A stretch of 64,000 bases of DNA, from assembly GCF_900143535.1 (NCBI RefSeq), contig NZ_FRFA01000009.1:1-64000 (forward strand), given 5' to 3'. The stretch is from Tateyamaria sp. Alg231-49. GTDB taxonomy: Bacteria; Pseudomonadota; Alphaproteobacteria; Rhodobacterales; Rhodobacteraceae. Position 1 is the stretch's first letter, and each line of letters opens with the position of its first letter. The notes beneath the pieces are model-generated. The model saw only the letters and a program-made list of their open reading frames with translations. It was not told where the DNA came from and made no database searches. This document shows positions 54,501 through 62,394 of the stretch, in pieces. Made by a program: the position numbers and the translations under genes.

Positions 54501-54711
54501 ACTTTCTTTCTTGTTGGGCGTTGTGCCTTTGCTGGTTGCATCGGGGGCTGGCGCTGCCAGCCAGAAGGCAATCGGGATCGCAGTATTTGGCGGCATGCTC
54601 GCCGCGACAGTCATAGGCGTTGTGATTATTCCAATCCTATACGTGTTGCTGCAATCCCTTCGAGAGCGCTTGAAGGGTGGAGCGCCTGTATCGAACCAAC
54701 CCGCCGAGTGA
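51580..54711 (+). CDS. RND multidrug efflux pump (AcrB/MexB family)
   Basis: A 1043-residue inner-membrane antiporter of the hydrophobe/amphiphile efflux (HAE-1) family, with 12 transmembrane segments and two large periplasmic loops. The proton-relay aspartates are in AIGIVVDDAIVVVENVERI (about residues 402-420) and the matching lysine in GLASKNAILIVEFA (about 935). The opening MLSTVFIKRPKMAIVIS is typical, and the start has GAGGGGAACTGAATTC upstream. Substrates cannot be predicted; homologues expel dyes, detergents and drugs. It is the second gene of a two-gene operon. Confidence 0.94.
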   Translation: MLSTVFIKRPKMAIVISTVLTIMGLIAYAVIPVEQFPNITPPVVNVTASYTGANAETVEATVAAPIEAEVNGVEDMIYMSSDSSDTGSYSLSVTFEVGTDPTIATVNVQNRVAQATSGLPVEVTSTGVSTEKSSTSMLLVATLYSPEGTYDEVFLSNYASINLKDALARVPGVGKAEVLTDFAYAMRIWMDPDRMTGLGVTPADVIAAIQEQNIIVSAGQIGAPPAPDGQQFQYSVTAQGRLSQASEFENIIVRTGDSGSVLRLGDIARIELGASSYGVSGRYQGQPATVLAVYQAPGENALGVAQGVYSELERLSAAFPQDVEYEVPFDSTDFVEQSLNDVVSTLILTFVLVMSVVFIFLGSARATVIPAVAIPVSLIGTFAFLLLMGMTLNTISLFALVLAIGIVVDDAIVVVENVERIIADEGLSPPEATAKAMTQITTPVIATTLVLLAVFVPVTFMPGISGQLFSQFAVTISVAVVISSINALTLSPALCAIVLKARSGPPKGLLAVFERVIGGLRDGYAAIVGRLIRIPIIGLVILIGLGAGSGSLMNMLPQGFLPLEDNGYVFVDVQLPDAATVQRTEVVSERLNEQIAKIPGVANTVQVNGFSLLNGAGSNGAMIIVNLNNWEERPDEEQSADGILAQIFGIAAQEASAKVIAFNPPPISGLGVSAGVEMKVQQTGGGEARDLSAAINSLVYAVNQRPEIAQAYTSFSANVPKLFVDLDREKTRTLGIPVSDVFQTLQAHLGSIYVNDLNLFGKVYRVMIQADADYRDTVEDIGRLHVRTADGQMAPLATLMNVEKVLGPVLLNRYNLFRAATVTAVPAAGFSTGDAIAIMQEESLTALPPGYSYEWTGTAQQQQDAGGTVVFVLIAAIVFGYLFLVAQYESWTMPFGILLSVTVALFGALAAVLVTGGDVNLYTQIGMIMLIGLASKNAILIVEFAMDQRSNGASIREAALEAARQRFRAVMMTALSFLLGVVPLLVASGAGAASQKAIGIAVFGGMLAATVIGVVIIPILYVLLQSLRERLKGGAPVSNQPAE

Positions 54712-54930
54712 TCCTGTTGTCTGCTTGAACACGCGATCAACACGGCGTGCGGAAATTGCACAGCGAGGCATCTGCGATTGGTGCTCGCTGTGCCAATACG
54801 CGTTCTGTGCGAAACCGAAGTACCTGAACATCGAACGGCGCATCAACGCTTGGTCAGTTTCGCCTGATGTCCGCTGTGACAAGGCCTGGTGGAACTGGCC
54901 TCGCTGACGGTCAATCAGACGGCCACAACC

Positions 54931-55356
54931 TCAAACTGTCAAATGGCGTGCGCGGGCACCACGTTCGATCGCCGCCGCATGCAACCGGTCAATCTCCAGC
55001 TCATACCGCATCTCTTCCAGCAGACGCAGTTCGGTTTCTTCAAGCGTTCCGTCTGCCGCGGCCACATCGCAGGCCAACGCATAGGCTGTCTCGTAGAGCG
55101 GTTCAGGCAACGCTTCACGCACCAACCCAAACAGCGCATCCAGCCCGTCTTCCTGTTCGAACAGGTCAAACACGGTTTGCGCCACGCCATTCATGCGGTC
55201 CAGATCGTAGGACGCAAAGATCGGCAGGTGGTTTACCGCCGCATTGATCTTGACCAATTCAGCGGTGCGGATGTCCTCATCCGAGGCCGAAATTGCGATC
55301 ATCATCGCCACAAGAGCATCCTGCGGCGTCAGGCTCAGCTGTTCGGTCTCAGACAT
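54931..55356 (-). CDS. TerB-like tellurite resistance domain protein
   Basis: A 141-residue all-helical cytoplasmic protein related to TerB/DjlA-type domains. Typical acidic helices are visible: LVAMMIAISASDEDIRTAELVKINAAV (about residues 14-40) and ACDVAAADGTLEETELRLLEEM (about 93-114), which repeat a D-x-x-x-x-x-E metal-binding pattern. Most relatives have no proven role in tellurite resistance. The start at 55356 has AAAGGAATACCC before the ATG. Divergent from lysK across 144 nt. Confidence 0.78.
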   Translation of the reverse strand: MSETEQLSLTPQDALVAMMIAISASDEDIRTAELVKINAAVNHLPIFASYDLDRMNGVAQTVFDLFEQEDGLDALFGLVREALPEPLYETAYALACDVAAADGTLEETELRLLEEMRYELEIDRLHAAAIERGARARHLTV

Positions 55357-55500
55357 GGGTATTCCTTTCCACTCACACTCCCCCTCAATATTGACGGCTG
55401 CCCCCCCTCGCAATAGGTAGCGGCGGAATGATGCTGTCCGTGGGGCGCGTCACATTGGCCCCCGCATCGGGCGGGTGGGCATAAATTAGGACAGTATCTT

Positions 55501-57078
55501 ATGTCGAGTACGCGTGACAGTGCGATGACGAGCAAAGCATGGCCGTTTGAAGAAGCGCGCAAAGTGCTCAAACGCTATCAGAAAGCACCTCCTGAAAAGG
55601 GCTATGTGCTGTTCGAAACCGGCTATGGCCCGTCCGGTCTGCCGCACATCGGCACCTTCGGCGAAGTGCTACGTACAACCATGGTGCGTCGCGCGTTTGA
55701 GATGATCTCGGACATCCCGACCAAGCTGATCTGTTTTTCAGACGATCTGGATGGACTACGCAAAGTGCCCGGCAACGTGCCAAATCCAGAGCGCCTTGAG
55801 CAGCATTTGCAGCGCCCGCTGACGGACGTGCCAGACCCATTCGGCACGCATGAAAGCTTTGGCCACCATAACAACGCCATGCTGCGGCGGTTTCTTGATA
55901 CCTTCGGATTTGATTACGAGTTTGTCTCGGCCCGCGAATTTTATGCGTCGGGACAGTTCGATGAAATTCTGCTGCGCTGCGCCGAAAAATACGATGACCT
56001 GATGAAAATCATGCTGAAGTCCCTGCGAGAGGAACGCCAGCAAACCTATTCGATCTTCCTGCCCCTGCATCCCGAAAGCCGCCGGGTGATGTATGTCCCG
56101 ATGAAACATGTGGATGCAGTGAATGGCACCGTGACGTTCGACGATGAGACGGGCAAGGAATGGACGCTGCCTGTGACTGGCGGCAACGTGAAACTCCAAT
56201 GGAAGCCAGACTTTGGCGCCCGCTGGGCTGCCCTTGGTGTCGACTTTGAGATGTATGGCAAAGAACACGCCACCAACGAAAAGATCTATGACGCGATCTG
56301 CCGAACACTCGGCGCACGCCCGCCCGAGCATTACAGCTACGAACTTTTCCTCGACGACAAAGGGCAAAAGATTTCGAAGTCGTCCGGCAATGGGATCAGC
56401 ATTGACGAATGGCTAACCTATGCCAGCACCGAAAGCCTGTCCTACTTCATGTATCAAAAGCCGAAGACGGCCAAGCGCATGTATTTCGACGTGATCCCAA
56501 AGGCCGTAGACGAATATCACCAGCAACTGCGCGCCTATGTGGGGCAGGACGAAACACAGCGACTTAATAACCCGGTCTGGCACATTCATGGGGGCGACGT
56601 GCCCGCCAGTGACATGGTGGTGCCGTTCTCGATGCTGCTCAACCTCGCCTCTGTCAGCAGTGCGGAAACCAAGGACACGCTTTGGGGCTTTATCCAGCGC
56701 TATGCGCCCAACACTGGCCCGGAAACAAATCCCAGTATGGATCAGGCCGTCGGCTTTGCGGTGCGCTATTACAACGACTTTGTGAAGCCCACCAAAACCT
56801 ATCGCCTGCCCACAGACCCCGAACGCGAAGCGCTTGAGGCACTGCGCGCTGAATTGGCCGCCTATGACGGCGCTATGGACGACGAGGCGCTGCAATCCGT
56901 TGTCTACGCAGTGGGACGCGACCGGTTCGACCCGCTGCGCGGATGGTTCACGGCCCTCTACGAAGTCCTGCTTGGCGCGAGCCAGGGACCGCGTTTTGGC
57001 GGATTCATCGCGCTTTATGGATTGGACGAAACCATCGCATTGATCGATCAGGCACTGGCCGGAGAACTCGTCGCTTAA
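55501..57078 (+). CDS. lysK: Lysine--tRNA ligase, class I
   Basis: A 525-residue class I lysyl-tRNA synthetase, the archaeal/spirochaete-like form also found in many alphaproteobacteria, unlike the class II LysS of E. coli. The HIGH-type motif is [12 protein letters not shown] (about residues 45-56, HIGT), and the KMSKS-type motif is KISKSSGNG (about 290-298). It charges tRNA-Lys. The start at 55501 lacks a strong RBS; an in-frame ATG at 55525 is an alternative that keeps all motifs. Confidence 0.94.
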   Translation: MSSTRDSAMTSKAWPFEEARKVLKRYQKAPPEKGYVLFETGYGPSGLPHIGTFGEVLRTTMVRRAFEMISDIPTKLICFSDDLDGLRKVPGNVPNPERLEQHLQRPLTDVPDPFGTHESFGHHNNAMLRRFLDTFGFDYEFVSAREFYASGQFDEILLRCAEKYDDLMKIMLKSLREERQQTYSIFLPLHPESRRVMYVPMKHVDAVNGTVTFDDETGKEWTLPVTGGNVKLQWKPDFGARWAALGVDFEMYGKEHATNEKIYDAICRTLGARPPEHYSYELFLDDKGQKISKSSGNGISIDEWLTYASTESLSYFMYQKPKTAKRMYFDVIPKAVDEYHQQLRAYVGQDETQRLNNPVWHIHGGDVPASDMVVPFSMLLNLASVSSAETKDTLWGFIQRYAPNTGPETNPSMDQAVGFAVRYYNDFVKPTKTYRLPTDPEREALEALRAELAAYDGAMDDEALQSVVYAVGRDRFDPLRGWFTALYEVLLGASQGPRFGGFIALYGLDETIALIDQALAGELVA

Positions 57079-57142
57079 ACCCCAAGCCCTTGGCCGTTTC
57101 GAATCCCGCACTATCATCCTTGCATCAGCAAGGAGACCAGCA

Positions 57143-57544
57143 ATGCACAATTGGATAATCGGGGCGGCCCTGGCCATCAGCATGACTGGCGCCGCTTGGG
57201 CCCAAGGCACAGAGATCGAAGGCGTAATCAGCGACCAACTTGACGCGTTCAAGGCGGACAATTTCGCCGAAGCATTCGAATTCGCGTCGCCCAACATCCG
57301 CGGTATCTTCGGCACGCCCGAGAATTTCGGTCGCATGGTGACCCAAGGCTATCCGATGGTCTGGCGCCCCACCGAAGTGACCTATCTGGAGCTGCGCCAA
57401 GAAAACGGCAGCTATTGGCAAAAGGTGCAAATCGTGGACGCCAAAGGGCAAGTGCACGTGCTGGACTACCGGATGCTCGAAACCGAGAACGGTTGGAAAA
57501 TCAACGGCGTGCAGCTGCTTGAAAGCGCGGGCGTCAGCGCCTGA
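57143..57544 (+). CDS. DUF4864 domain-containing exported protein
   Basis: A 133-residue protein of unknown function. The signal peptide ends at AWAQ (about residue 20). The rest matches the DUF4864 pattern: VISDQLDAFKADNFAEAFEFASPNIRGIFGTPENFGRMVTQGYPMVWRP (about 29-77) and a final WKINGVQLL strand, a nuclear-transport-factor-2-like fold. It has a perfect AAGGAGACCAGCA upstream. It lies 64 nt after lysK on the same strand and 3 nt from the convergent lipoprotein gene. Confidence 0.85.
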   Translation: MHNWIIGAALAISMTGAAWAQGTEIEGVISDQLDAFKADNFAEAFEFASPNIRGIFGTPENFGRMVTQGYPMVWRPTEVTYLELRQENGSYWQKVQIVDAKGQVHVLDYRMLETENGWKINGVQLLESAGVSA

Positions 57545-57547
57545 CGC

Positions 57548-58198
57548 TTAGAACCGGGGCGCTCCATAAGACGCGATTGAACGAATACTCCACTCCACGG
57601 CATCCCGAAGCGTATCGCCCAGCGCTTCGTCAAAGGCGATGGCGACATCGCTGGCGTCGTCAGAGTCGGCCAGTGAAACTTCCTGGAACGACCGTGACGC
57701 GATGATGCGGTCGGAAAACGCATCGATGACCTTTATGTTCAGGCGGACATGAATGTTCAGAGGCGCGTCCGCGTCGACGGCCGGCACAAAGGCTTGAAAT
57801 TCACGGATGTCCGTCACGATCAAAAAATCAGCGCGCAAACCGATGGCCGAACTGCCAACCGCAGGCACTTTGCCCGAATTCTCAAAACTTTCGATCATCA
57901 GTGACTGCACGATCAACGGGGCACGGTCCACCCAACGCGCCTCAGGCAGGTACTGCACCCGTAGCGGCGTGGGCTGCACGGCGATCTGGTCGGTATTGAC
58001 TGACGCCGTCGCCGTCGGCTCCTCAACGGCGATCTGATAGCGCAGCCTTGGCAGGTTCGCATCAAACGTGCTCTTCGGGGTCAGCACATAAAGCTCACTG
58101 GGAACACTTGCTGCGGACAACCCCGAAAGGGCGGCACAGCCGGACAGCGCCATCATAAGCACCAAGGCCAATGGCCATGATCTGGAAAACGTCTTCAT
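57548..58198 (-). CDS. ABC-type transport auxiliary lipoprotein (PqiC-like)
   Basis: A 216-residue lipoprotein: the signal ends with LMMALSGC (lipobox LSG-C, about residue 21). The mature part has a YVLTPKSTF start and IVVDIREFQAF-like strands (here VTDIREFQAFV, about 130) typical of the ABC-transport auxiliary component paired with MCE proteins. It is expected to sit in the periplasmic side of an outer or inner membrane and help move lipids. Its start overlaps the MCE gene stop by four bases (ATGA), tying it to the Mla operon. Confidence 0.85.
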   Translation of the reverse strand: MKTFSRSWPLALVLMMALSGCAALSGLSAASVPSELYVLTPKSTFDANLPRLRYQIAVEEPTATASVNTDQIAVQPTPLRVQYLPEARWVDRAPLIVQSLMIESFENSGKVPAVGSSAIGLRADFLIVTDIREFQAFVPAVDADAPLNIHVRLNIKVIDAFSDRIIASRSFQEVSLADSDDASDVAIAFDEALGDTLRDAVEWSIRSIASYGAPRF

Positions 58199-59973
58199 CG
58201 GCTGAACCTTGAATTCTGAGTACCTAACAAAAAGCGGGCCGGATCGCGTTCGATCTTGTTGACCAGACGATCAATATTGCTCACCAGACTGCGCGCGTCA
58301 TCCGTAAACAATAGCAAGGAAGGCAGACCCAGCCGCACAAAGTCGGAGAGTTGGCGCTGGTTGCTACTGATCACCTCTTCCAGTGATGCGGTCAGGTTTG
58401 CAGCGGATGTGGACGCCGCAAGAACCTGCTCAGTGACTGTGTCGAGGCTTGCGGACGTTTTGTTGATCGTAGTGGTAAACGCCGTGGTTGCGCCACGTAC
58501 ATCAGCAACGATCCCATCAATATCCGTATCGAGAATGCGATTGGCCACCTCGAAGGTGGAATTGGCAGTCGCCAATGTGGCAGACGCATCCTCCATCGCC
58601 GTATAGATCGCGGCCAGAGTGATATCGGCATTGGCAAAGGTTTTGTCCGCCGTCGCGATCAGTTCAGTGCCATCATCGGCAAAGGTGATGAACCGGTCCG
58701 CAACCACCGACGCCTGACTGCCCACCTCGTCAATCACGCGGTTGGCGGTCTGTGTGGTTGTGCGCAAATCGCTGGTGAGGGGGGTCAGTTGTTCGTCAAT
58801 ATAGGTGTTCGCCCGCGCCACAGTGGTGCGTGCGTCCCGAATGGTGTTCTGAGCATCGTCCAAAGCAACAACGGTACTGTCCAGCACCACCGTTCCACGA
58901 TCTGCAAGGTCGTCTATCCGCCCTGCGACCCGCTGAACCTCGGTCCCCGTTTCCGAAATGACCCGGTTGGCCGTCTGTGTCGTTGTGCGCAAATCGTCTG
59001 ACAAGGGCACAAGGTTCGTGTTCGTGAACTCTGTGATCCCCTCAATCGCCGTATTGGCGGATGCAAAGGTCTGATTGGCCGTGGCCAGTGCTTGGCTCGC
59101 ATCATCCAGAACGACACCACCACGCACCGCCAATTCATCAATCCGTCCCGCAATCACGCTCGCTTGCCCGCCAACATCGTCGATCACACGATTGGCGGTC
59201 TGGCTGGCAGTGCGCAAATCTTCGGCCAGAGGCACCAGTTGATCCGTTGTCAGATCACCCACGCGGGTCACCGTTTCGTTGGCAATTTCCAAGGTGCCAG
59301 TTGCAGTCGTCAGCGTCACGTCCGCCGTATCTGCCAGTGTATCCAAACGGTCCGTGAACGACGCAATCTCGCGCGCGGCAGACCCCAAATCACCCGACAA
59401 GGACTCGAAATCTTCCAGCACCGTATCAATCCGCGCCGAAGCCGACGACAGATTTGCGAGCAGGGTCGAAACGGCATCCTTGTTTTCGGTGTCAAACACG
59501 TCGTTGACGTTTTCCAGCAATTCAATCGCCCGCTCCAGCACCTCCGGCGCGCCCTCAAAAACGGTTTGCAGGGCGGTGCGCTCTGACGGGATTTCGCTGT
59601 TGTTAGGCAATGGCGTTGAGGTCTCAGAGCCACCCGACAAGCCAACAAAGCTGACGCCTGTCACCCCTTGGGATTGCAACTTTGCGACGGTTTCAGTGTT
59701 CACCGGTGTGTCTGCCGAAATCTCAATTTTCACACGGACCTGCGAGGAATCGCCGTCGTCCAACGCAAGATCAACCACCTGCCCCACCGGCAGACCGTTA
59801 TAGCGCACGTCACTGGCCGCGCCCAACCCAGACACATCCTCAAACAGAATGTCGTAATAGGAATACTGGCGATCCACCTGAACTTTGGCCAGCCACAACA
59901 AAAGACCCAGCGCCCCCACGATACCGGCAAGGGTGAACAGCCCGATCAGAACATAGTTGGCTTTGGTTTCCAT
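58195..59973 (-). CDS. mlaD: MCE (MlaD-like) lipid transport protein with long repeat tail
   Basis: A 592-residue periplasmic protein anchored by one N-terminal helix (about residues 7-29). A single MCE domain follows (about 38-116; DILFEDVSGLGAASDVRYNG and GVTGVSFVGL). The rest, about 470 residues, is predicted helical and rich in Ala, Thr and Asp; E. coli MlaD has 183 residues in total. Within it, residues 246-470 are three tandem 75-residue repeats, each starting with L(V/T)PL..DLRT and TQTANRVI. A weaker, shorter copy may precede them (about 190-245). The tail may form a long tube or coiled-coil barrel spanning the periplasm, as in PqiB/YebT. It lies between mlaF and the lipoprotein gene in one operon. 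Confidence 0.9.
   Translation of the reverse strand: METKANYVLIGLFTLAGIVGALGLLLWLAKVQVDRQYSYYDILFEDVSGLGAASDVRYNGLPVGQVVDLALDDGDSSQVRVKIEISADTPVNTETVAKLQSQGVTGVSFVGLSGGSETSTPLPNNSEIPSERTALQTVFEGAPEVLERAIELLENVNDVFDTENKDAVSTLLANLSSASARIDTVLEDFESLSGDLGSAAREIASFTDRLDTLADTADVTLTTATGTLEIANETVTRVGDLTTDQLVPLAEDLRTASQTANRVIDDVGGQASVIAGRIDELAVRGGVVLDDASQALATANQTFASANTAIEGITEFTNTNLVPLSDDLRTTTQTANRVISETGTEVQRVAGRIDDLADRGTVVLDSTVVALDDAQNTIRDARTTVARANTYIDEQLTPLTSDLRTTTQTANRVIDEVGSQASVVADRFITFADDGTELIATADKTFANADITLAAIYTAMEDASATLATANSTFEVANRILDTDIDGIVADVRGATTAFTTTINKTSASLDTVTEQVLAASTSAANLTASLEEVISSNQRQLSDFVRLGLPSLLLFTDDARSLVSNIDRLVNKIERDPARFLLGTQNSRFSR
58564..59238 (-). repeat. Three tandem 225-bp repeats inside the MCE gene
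   Basis: The word TGCGCAAATC recurs at 58761, 58986 and 59211 on the plus strand, exactly 225 bp apart. The encoded units cover residues 246-320, 321-395 and 396-470, all 75 residues without gaps. The DLRT, QTANRVI and GRIDDLADRG segments are shared, while the third unit has diverged most in its second half. Confidence 0.9.
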
Positions 59974-59991
59974 GGCCGCGGGCCGCTTCCT

Positions 59992-60786
59992 TCAGGTTTT
60001 CTTTGCTTGGGCCGCACGCGCGCGCGGACCGGTGAAATATTCTTGCACCCAAGGGTGGTCGATCTCTGTCATTCCCTCAATCGGCCCTTCAAACAACACG
60101 CGCTTTTCCGCCAGTACCGCAATTCTGTCGCAGATCGCATAAAGGGAGTCGAGATCATGGGTCACCATAAACACGGTCAGACCCAGCGATCGCTTAAGTT
60201 CGTTGATCAATTCGTCATATGCCGCCGCCCCGATGGGATCGAGGCCGGCGGTCGGTTCATCCAGAAACACGATTTGCGGGTCGAGCGCCAGTGCGCGCGC
60301 CAAAGCCGCACGTTTGCGCATACCCCCGGACAATTCCGAAGGCAGCTTGCCACAGGCCAAGGCGGGCAGACCTGCCATGCTGATCTTGAGTTGTCCGAGC
60401 TCTTTCATCAGCGCGGGGCTGAGGTTCAGGTGTTCCCTCATCGGGGCCATGACGTTTTGCAAAACCGTAAGCGATGAAAACAGCGCCCCATCCTGAAAGG
60501 CCACGCCCCAGCTTTGTTCGGTCTTCAGACGATCTTCGCGATTGCCATGCAGCACGTCTGTGCCCAGTACATTGATCGACCCGGCCGCAGGCGTGTTCAG
60601 CCCGACAATGGTGCGCAGCAAAACCGACTTGCCCGTGCCCGATCCACCGACAACGCCCAGCACCTCACCCTTCCAGACATCAAGGTCCAGATTTTCGTGC
60701 ACCACTTGCGGCCCAAATTGGGTCCTCAGACCCCGCACAGTGATCACCGCCTCGCGGTCGTTTCGGGTTGCCGGGCTGTCGCTCAC
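59992..60786 (-). CDS. mlaF: Mla-type ABC transporter ATP-binding protein
   Basis: A 264-residue ATPase of the retrograde phospholipid transport family. Walker A is VVGGSGTGKSVLLRTI (about residues 45-60), the signature ELSGGMRKRAALARAL (about 147-162) and Walker B IVFLDEPTAGLDPIG (about 168-182), as in MlaF. It powers lipid movement by MlaE-MlaD. The start is GTG at 60786 and overlaps the permease stop by four bases (GTGA), which decides it over a longer ATG-initiated frame inside the permease gene. It ends 18 nt before the MCE gene. Confidence 0.92.
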   Translation of the reverse strand: MSDSPATRNDREAVITVRGLRTQFGPQVVHENLDLDVWKGEVLGVVGGSGTGKSVLLRTIVGLNTPAAGSINVLGTDVLHGNREDRLKTEQSWGVAFQDGALFSSLTVLQNVMAPMREHLNLSPALMKELGQLKISMAGLPALACGKLPSELSGGMRKRAALARALALDPQIVFLDEPTAGLDPIGAAAYDELINELKRSLGLTVFMVTHDLDSLYAICDRIAVLAEKRVLFEGPIEGMTEIDHPWVQEYFTGPRARAAQAKKT

Positions 60787-61907
60787 AATCCCAACTCCGC
60801 GAAAAAGATCGAAAATACAGCGTCGGCCACAATGACAAGGAAAATGGCCTGCACCACAGAGGTTGTCGTCCGACGCCCCACGCTTTCGGCAGAGCCTTTG
60901 ACCTGCAACGCCTGCCAGCACGCCACGATCCCGATGATGGCGGCAAAGAACGGTGCCTTGATCATGCCAATGGCCAGATGCCAGACGTCAGTGTTCTCCT
61001 GCAAACGGGTCACGAACATGCTGGGACTGACGCCCAGTTCAATCCAACTCATCAACGCCCCCCCGAACAGACCCGCGATGTTGGCGATAAAGCCAAGGAT
61101 CGGCAACATGATGATCAACGCGATCACCCGGGGCAGCACCAGTACCTCAATAGGATCAAGGCCAAGAGTGCGCATGGCATCCAGTTCTTCGCGCACCTTC
61201 ATCGACCCGATAGAGGCGGTAAAGGCCGACCCCGACCGCCCTGCAACGATGATGGAGGTGAGCAGAATACCAAGCTCGCGCAGGATCGAGATGGCGATCA
61301 GATCGACGACAAACACCTCGGCCCCGAACTGACGCAATTGCGAGGCCCCTTGAAAGGACAGAACAACCCCAATCAGAAAACTCATCAAAACCACGATGGG
61401 GATGGCGTTGAACCCGACCTCTTGCATCTGACTGACAAGGGCCGCGCTACGCCAACGCCATGGGCGCACCAGCCCATAGGCAAACCGGGACAACACCTCA
61501 CCAACAAAGCTCAGCAAAGACACAACCGCGTCACCCGCACCCGCCATCGCCGCGCCAATACTGGCCAGCCACGGAACAAACCCGCGGGGCGGGTCTTCGC
61601 CACCCTCTTGGTCGGGCAGTGCTGCGCGCACGGTGTCCACCAAAGCCTTGCGGTTGGTCGATGCGTCAATGATCTCAACCGTGACGCCCTCGGCCTCAAG
61701 ACGCACCATCAGGGTGGCAATCAGCCACGCGCCACTGGTGTCCAGCGCTTCGACCGTGTCCAGATCGATTTGCAGATGCTTGGCACTGGTCGTCAGGTCG
61801 TGAAACTTTGGTGCTATCGCCTCAAGATGTGCGATCACCAAACGCCCCGCCACGCGCAGGACGGGCGCGGCCTGTGACTGATCGAACTCGAGCGTCGGGG
61901 TGGTCAT
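60783..61907 (-). CDS. mlaE: MlaE permease fused to an N-terminal STAS domain
   Basis: A 374-residue inner-membrane protein. Residues about 1-100 form a STAS-like domain (LRVAGRLVIAHLEAIAPKF and VEALDTSGAWLIATLM), doing in cis the job of the separate MlaB of E. coli. The rest is the MlaE permease with the family motifs QMQEVGFNAIPIVVLMSFLIGVVLSFQGA and IVAGRSGSAFTASIGSMKVREELDAM, and four to six transmembrane segments. First gene of the operon; the start at 61907 gives MTTPTLEF and drops a 38-residue non-conserved extension. Confidence 0.93.
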   Translation of the reverse strand: MTTPTLEFDQSQAAPVLRVAGRLVIAHLEAIAPKFHDLTTSAKHLQIDLDTVEALDTSGAWLIATLMVRLEAEGVTVEIIDASTNRKALVDTVRAALPDQEGGEDPPRGFVPWLASIGAAMAGAGDAVVSLLSFVGEVLSRFAYGLVRPWRWRSAALVSQMQEVGFNAIPIVVLMSFLIGVVLSFQGASQLRQFGAEVFVVDLIAISILRELGILLTSIIVAGRSGSAFTASIGSMKVREELDAMRTLGLDPIEVLVLPRVIALIIMLPILGFIANIAGLFGGALMSWIELGVSPSMFVTRLQENTDVWHLAIGMIKAPFFAAIIGIVACWQALQVKGSAESVGRRTTTSVVQAIFLVIVADAVFSIFFAELGL

Positions 61908-62119
61908 ACAGATGAAATCCAGCAGCAGGATCAGGGGCCGCCATGGGCAGACCCGCCCTTGATAGCCCAAGCATTTCCCGATGGCTACGCCCCTCAACAC
62001 ACAGGCCCGATCTTGGCACATGTGTCCCCGTCAACACGCTCACGCAGGTGCACTCAAACGTGCAATCGAATCCATTGACCGATTGGCAGAACACCCCCTA
62101 TATGCCTCTCAGTCGCTAA
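61908..62119. other. Divergent promoter region of mlaE and the riboswitch-controlled gene
   Basis: About 210 nt upstream of both the Mla operon and the glycine riboswitch. It must hold the leftward mlaE promoter and the rightward promoter of the riboswitch transcript, but I cannot place clear -35/-10 boxes. A long open frame through it and the riboswitch is not a gene. Confidence 0.4.
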
Positions 62120-62328
62120 GGCTGACATGGGAGAGCGCAGGCCAGATGCCTGCCGCCGAAGGAGCAACGCCCCGACAAACTCTCAGGCACAAGGAACCGT
62201 GCCAGCCGCGTCCCAACTTTGGGGCAATCGACGATCTGGAGAGTGGTTGGGTGCAGACGCCCCCAGCCCACCGACGGAGAAAGCGCCAGAAGACCGGCGT
62301 GAAACTCTCAGGTTACGCAACAGATGGG
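62120..62328 (+). ncRNA. Tandem glycine riboswitch
   Basis: Two successive glycine-type aptamers. Aptamer 1 (62120-62207): P1 pairs GGCTGACATGG (62120-62130) with CCGTGCCAGCC (62197-62207), GAGAG pairs with CTCTC, and the core words GCCGAAGGAGCAA (62155-62167) and AAACTCTCAGGCAC (62177-62190) match the consensus. Aptamer 2 (about 62232-62328): P1 pairs ATCTG (62234-62238) with CAGAT (62321-62325), with GGAGAG and GAAACTCTCAGG (62301-62312). Its internal core ACCGACGGAGAAAGCG deviates from the usual ACCGAAGGGGCAA. The element precedes the DadA-like gene by about 65 nt, so glycine should control it, most often positively in this class. Confidence 0.9.
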
Positions 62329-62362
62329 GACGTGATCCGGCATTCCGCCGGGGGCGTCCTTT
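62328..62362 (+). promoter_or_regulatory. Hairpin in the riboswitch expression platform
   Basis: GGACG (62328-62332) can pair with CGTCC (62355-62359) around an inner stem CCGGC (62337-62341)/GCCGG (62347-62351), followed by TTT. The left arm starts just after the P1 strand of aptamer 2, so folding could be mutually exclusive. It may act as a glycine-sensitive terminator; the T-tract is short, and translational control is also possible because the ATG is only 33 nt beyond. Confidence 0.5.
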
Positions 62363-62394
62363 GTCAACTGCGTCGCATCTGGGGGACCCCCACC

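Noticed and set aside
58761-59220. Regular spacing of TGCGCAAATC considered as a CRISPR array
   Set aside because: The 225-bp period lies inside an open MCE gene and repeats at the protein level; there are no short identical repeats with unique spacers.
61981-62394. Upstream extension of the DadA-like protein by 138 residues
   Set aside because: The extension is the translated promoter and tandem glycine riboswitch; the FAD motif begins four residues after the ATG at 62395.
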